A stretch of DNA of 64,000 nucleotides from JAJECS01 sp965262745. GTDB lineage: Bacteria; Chloroflexota; UBA11872. The position numbers were made by a program, and so were the translations under genes. The DNA lies in assembly GCA_965262745.1 (NCBI GenBank), contig OZ253558.1, positions 806,001 through 870,000 of the forward strand, in the 5' to 3' direction. The notes under the pieces were generated by a model. That model saw nothing but the letters and a program-made list of their open reading frames with translations, searched no databases and had not been told where the DNA came from. Of the stretch, positions 61,185 to 64,000 are shown one piece after another. Position 1 is the stretch's first letter. Each line of letters begins with the position of its first letter.

Positions 61185-62276
61185 TCACTCCCAGCGAAAC
61201 AGGCGCACCGCCAGCGCCACGAACACCACCAGATAGGCGGCCATTCCGGCCACGGCCACCCCGATTGGAAGCGTGGCCGCCCCACCGATCATGAGTTGGC
61301 GCGTCGCTTCGGCCAGATGCGTCAGGGGGAGCACGTTGATCACCGGTCGCAGCCAGTCGGGCATGAACTCGATCGGAAAGAACACGCCCGAGATGAACAT
61401 CATGGGGAAGGTCACCACCTGCGCCACGGGGAAAAACCCCTGCTCGGTCTTGGTGAACGACCCCAAAAAGAAGCCGATCGCCAGGAACGCCAGCCCGCCC
61501 AGCATGACGACCCCCGCCAGCGCAGCCAGCGAGCCGGCGGACGTGTCGAGGCGAATGTCGAATACCAAGCGCGCGACCAGAATCAGAATGGCCGCCTGCG
61601 CCAGTACGAGCACCATGCGCAGGATCAGATCGGCGCTCACCAGCGTGAGCCGGGAAACGGGCGTGGCTTGCAGACGGCGCAGGACGCGGCGCTCGCGAAG
61701 CGACACGACATTCACGGCGCCGAAAACGCCCGCGTTCATGACGCTGAATGCCACGATGCCGGGCACGATGAAGTCGATTGTCGAGAGCCGCTCGCTCTGG
61801 AGCGTGTGAAACGCCGGCCGTACGACCGGCTCGCTCCGCGTGAGCGTGCGATCCACGACCTCGAAAGCTTGGAGAATCACCGGCAAGACGACCTGCTGCG
61901 TCGTCTGCCGGGTCTCGTCAAAATGGATCCCCACGGGTATCGGGCCGCCCGCGTCGATCGACGCGCCGAATCCGCTCGGTATCGCGATCACAGCGCGGCG
62001 ATCGCCGTCCTCCAGGCTCGCAATCTCCTCCGCAAGACTGCCCTGCGTGAGGTCGAACGCATCCATGGACCTGAGCGTCTCAACGAGCACGCTGGCCTGC
62101 GGCGATGAGTCTTCGTTGACCAGGCCAACCTCATACTGCGTGCCGCTGTCGCGACCGAAGACCAGGCCAAAGATCAGGATGAAGAGCAGGGGAAACGCGA
62201 ACGTCCAGAACAGCGCCGCTCGGTCCCGCGTGAACTCCCGCGTGTTGGCCAGCGTGAGCTGGACGAGGGCTCTCAA
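61185..62276 (-). CDS. ABC-2 type transporter permease
   Basis: A 363-residue exporter membrane subunit of the YhgE/DrrB-like type. The first helix (AALFWTFAFPLLFILIFGLVFG) precedes a large outer loop of about 150 residues. Five helices then follow, including VAFSVMNAGVFGAVNVV, ILILVARLVF, the VVTFPMMFISGVFFPIEFMP signature and the final YLVVFVALAVRLF. It pairs with the ATPase gene directly upstream (overlap ATGA). The cargo, drug or lipid, is unknown. Confidence 0.9.
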   Translation of the reverse strand: MRALVQLTLANTREFTRDRAALFWTFAFPLLFILIFGLVFGRDSGTQYEVGLVNEDSSPQASVLVETLRSMDAFDLTQGSLAEEIASLEDGDRRAVIAIPSGFGASIDAGGPIPVGIHFDETRQTTQQVVLPVILQAFEVVDRTLTRSEPVVRPAFHTLQSERLSTIDFIVPGIVAFSVMNAGVFGAVNVVSLRERRVLRRLQATPVSRLTLVSADLILRMVLVLAQAAILILVARLVFDIRLDTSAGSLAALAGVVMLGGLAFLAIGFFLGSFTKTEQGFFPVAQVVTFPMMFISGVFFPIEFMPDWLRPVINVLPLTHLAEATRQLMIGGAATLPIGVAVAGMAAYLVVFVALAVRLFRWE

Positions 62277-63199
62277 TCCCGTAACGTCCGACCGGTGAGC
62301 TTGAGGAACACATCCTCGAGCGTGGCCCGGCGCAGCCGCAGGTTTTGAATGGGTTCACCGCGCTCCTGACCGAGTTGCAAGAGCGCCGACATTGACGTCG
62401 ACACGTCGTCGCTGAACATGCTCACCCGGTCGGCCTGGACGGACGCGTTCACGACAGCCGGAAGTCTCTCGATCTCGTCGGATGTCATGCCATTTCGCTG
62501 GGTGAACTCGATGGCATCCTCGGCGAAATGCGCCCGCACGAGCCCTTCGGGTGCGTCCACGGCAATGATGTGGCCGTGATCCATCACCGCGACCCGATCG
62601 CATAGGCGCTCCGCTTCCTCCATGTAGTGCGTCGTCAGCAGCACTGTGCGCCCCTGGGCCTTGAACTGCTCGATCGTCTCCCAGAGGCTGCGCCTGGCCT
62701 GGGGGTCCATGCCGGTGGTCGGCTCGTCGAGAAAGATCATCGGCGGATCGTTGACCAGCGCCAGCGCCACCGACAGCCGCTGTTGCTGTCCGCCCGAGAG
62801 GTCTTTGACGAACGCCCGGCGGCGCTCTTCGAGGCCGAGGAGGGCCACGAGATGATCGGCAACGCCGGCGCGTCCATAAAACGAGGCGAAGAGCTCGATC
62901 ACTTCGACCACGCGCAGCCGTGGGTACAGCGCCACTTGCTGCAGCTGGACGCCGATCTGGCGTTTGAGATTTCGTTGCTCGCGTCCGGGGTCGAGCCCCA
63001 GCACGCGCACCGCCCCGGAATCACGCAGCCGCAGACCTTCCAGGATTTCCACCGTCGTCGTCTTGCCCGCGCCGTTGGGACCCAGCATGCCGAAGACCTC
63101 ACCAACCTCGACCGAAAACGAGACGCCGTCCACGGCCTTGACGTCGCCGTACGACTTGCGCAGGTCCTGGACTTCGATGATGGGCATGCTGGGAGTCAA
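62273..63199 (-). CDS. ABC transporter ATP-binding protein (ABC-2 exporter)
   Basis: A 308-residue ATPase with Walker A GPNGAGKTT (40-48), Q-loop VQLQQVALYP, signature LSGGQQQR (134-141), Walker B MIFLDEPTTGMDP and switch His in LLTTHYMEEAERL. The C-terminal 80 residues resemble the DrrA-type tail (NLRLRRATLEDVFLKLTGRTLRD). With the permease it forms a two-gene exporter. ATG 63199 is used. Confidence 0.94.
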   Translation of the reverse strand: MTPSMPIIEVQDLRKSYGDVKAVDGVSFSVEVGEVFGMLGPNGAGKTTTVEILEGLRLRDSGAVRVLGLDPGREQRNLKRQIGVQLQQVALYPRLRVVEVIELFASFYGRAGVADHLVALLGLEERRRAFVKDLSGGQQQRLSVALALVNDPPMIFLDEPTTGMDPQARRSLWETIEQFKAQGRTVLLTTHYMEEAERLCDRVAVMDHGHIIAVDAPEGLVRAHFAEDAIEFTQRNGMTSDEIERLPAVVNASVQADRVSMFSDDVSTSMSALLQLGQERGEPIQNLRLRRATLEDVFLKLTGRTLRD

Positions 63200-63259
63200 G
63201 AGTATGGCTGCAGTGACCGCGCGAGAGTGACCAATCTCACCAGCGGACGAGTCGCGGGC

Positions 63260-64000
63260 CTAGGCCAATCGCCGGAGGATCATCGCCCCCTGCGGATCCA
63301 CGGTTGCGCGCCAGCCGGGAGCAATCCAGGTGGTCGCATCGGACTGGGTGACCACGGCCGGCCCGTCGAGTTCGAAGCTGTGTCCAAGATCATGGCGTGA
63401 TAGCAACGGCACCTCGTGCACGGAACCGTCGGCCAGCGTGGCTTGCGTCGTGCGCGGTTCCGGAGCCCCGGCGGCCAATGGCGCCGCGGTCGAAATGTCC
63501 GGTTGCGGCACGGATGCGACGAGCCGCGCCACCACGATCTCAACAGGGGCGTCAGGTCGGCTGTGGGCGTATCGTTGCTCGTGCCGTTCGTGGAACAATC
63601 GCACCGCCTCCGGCACTCCCTCGGGTCCCAGCGGCACGCTCAACTCGAACGATTGCCCCACGTACCGCACGTCCAACAGCCGCTGCAGCCGCGGCTGGCG
63701 CGCCGGTGCCAAGTCGTCCCGCGCGGCCTGCTCCAGAGGAGCGAACAGGTCCTCGAGGCGGTCCGGCGTGAGCGTTTGGGCCTCGTCAAACACGGTGGCC
63801 GCGTATTCGCGGGTGTGGGCTCCGGTCAATGCGCCGAGCGCGGAGAGTACGCCGGGATGCAACGGCACCAGCACTTGCTCGATCTCAAGCCGTTCCGCCA
63901 ACTCGCAACAGTGCATCGGGCCGGCGCCGCCGAATGGGAGCAAGGTGAAGTCCCGCGGGTCGAAGCCGCGCTCGAGCGTGATCACGCGCAGTGCTCGATC
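63260..64000 (-). CDS. Hydantoinase/oxoprolinase subunit A (HyuA), partial at window edge
   Basis: The frame enters from the right edge and ends at 63260, giving 246 C-terminal residues. It reads RVITLERGFDPRDFTLLPFGGAGPMHCCELAERL, VLVPLHPGVLSALGALTG and VRYVGQSFELSVPLG, then the late FELDGPAVVTQSDATTWIAPGW, as in classical HyuA and 5-oxoprolinase N-halves. The visible GTG is internal, not a start, because conserved sequence continues to the edge. HyuB should lie outside or downstream, but downstream is the ABC exporter. Confidence 0.88.
   Translation of the reverse strand, partial: DRALRVITLERGFDPRDFTLLPFGGAGPMHCCELAERLEIEQVLVPLHPGVLSALGALTGAHTREYAATVFDEAQTLTPDRLEDLFAPLEQAARDDLAPARQPRLQRLLDVRYVGQSFELSVPLGPEGVPEAVRLFHERHEQRYAHSRPDAPVEIVVARLVASVPQPDISTAAPLAAGAPEPRTTQATLADGSVHEVPLLSRHDLGHSFELDGPAVVTQSDATTWIAPGWRATVDPQGAMILRRLA

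Overview
The window is a 64 kb, high-GC bacterial chromosome segment that most resembles a member of the Chloroflexota. I read this from several signs together: a 23S-5S rRNA unit with no 16S gene beside it, an ECF sigma factor followed by a membrane von Willebrand A protein, Val/Lys/Glu-rich repeat stalks just after the lipobox of a solute-binding protein, baseplate-J-like and SpoIID/LGFP-type secreted proteins, a CdaA/CdaR pair, and many GTG starts and ATGA gene overlaps. The class cannot be fixed from this window alone. Nothing looks like a prophage, IS element or CRISPR array.

Region by region. 1-1.7 kb: an edge-truncated glycoside hydrolase, a decayed small membrane-protein gene ahead of it, and an AAC(3)-type acetyltransferase. 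1.8-5.3 kb: 23S and 5S rRNA with their own promoter and long processing stems. 5.3-6.7 kb: a decayed and an intact copy of a cysteine-cluster (YkgJ-like) gene. 6.7-9 kb: an alcohol dehydrogenase-like gene followed by an ArsC-like gene whose first redox cysteine codon is UGA (candidate selenoprotein with a SECIS-like fold), then a broken nucleobase permease. 9.3-12.1 kb: ECF sigma factor plus vWA membrane protein. 12.3-12.9 kb: VapBC toxin-antitoxin. 12.9-17.7 kb: a membrane/EEP-phosphatase fusion, argG, a cupin and a DegV protein. 17.8-21.7 kb: peptide-type ABC permeases and binding protein, without ATPases.

22.0-29.9 kb is a compact leftward operon: small membrane ORF, alaS, baseplate-J-like protein, ruvX, mltG, pepQ, efp and an accB-like gene. 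In the last two genes the expected modified lysine is absent (Arg in EF-P, Gly in the biotinyl domain). 29.9-31.3 kb: a small membrane protein and a cysteine desulfurase. 31.5-36.6 kb (rightward): SpoIID-like protein, argF, cdaA, cdaR. 36.6-41.3 kb (leftward): glycosyltransferase, YfhO-like giant membrane protein, ANTAR regulator. 41.5-51.5 kb (rightward): dnaN, gamma-glutamyltransferase, membrane spermidine-synthase-like protein, DUF3048 lipoprotein, 2-hydroxyacid dehydrogenase, RNase J-like metallo-hydrolase, degenerate cyclase. 51.4-52.1 kb: LysM protein and tRNA-His (both leftward). 52.2-61.2 kb (rightward): guaB with a terminator-bearing leader, hydantoinase-like protein, greA-lysS, serS-cysK-like pair, TIM-barrel protein. 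61.2-64 kb (leftward): ABC-2 exporter and an edge-truncated hydantoinase.

Much of the content is housekeeping: translation (rRNA, tRNA-His, AlaRS, LysRS, SerRS, EF-P), replication (DnaN), nucleotide and arginine synthesis, cell-wall and c-di-AMP functions. The most unusual items are the UGA-containing ArsC-like gene, the sigma/vWA pair with its repeat stalk, the lysine-less BCCP-like protein, and lysS, whose conserved N-terminus can only be included by starting at a CTG (or ATC) codon.
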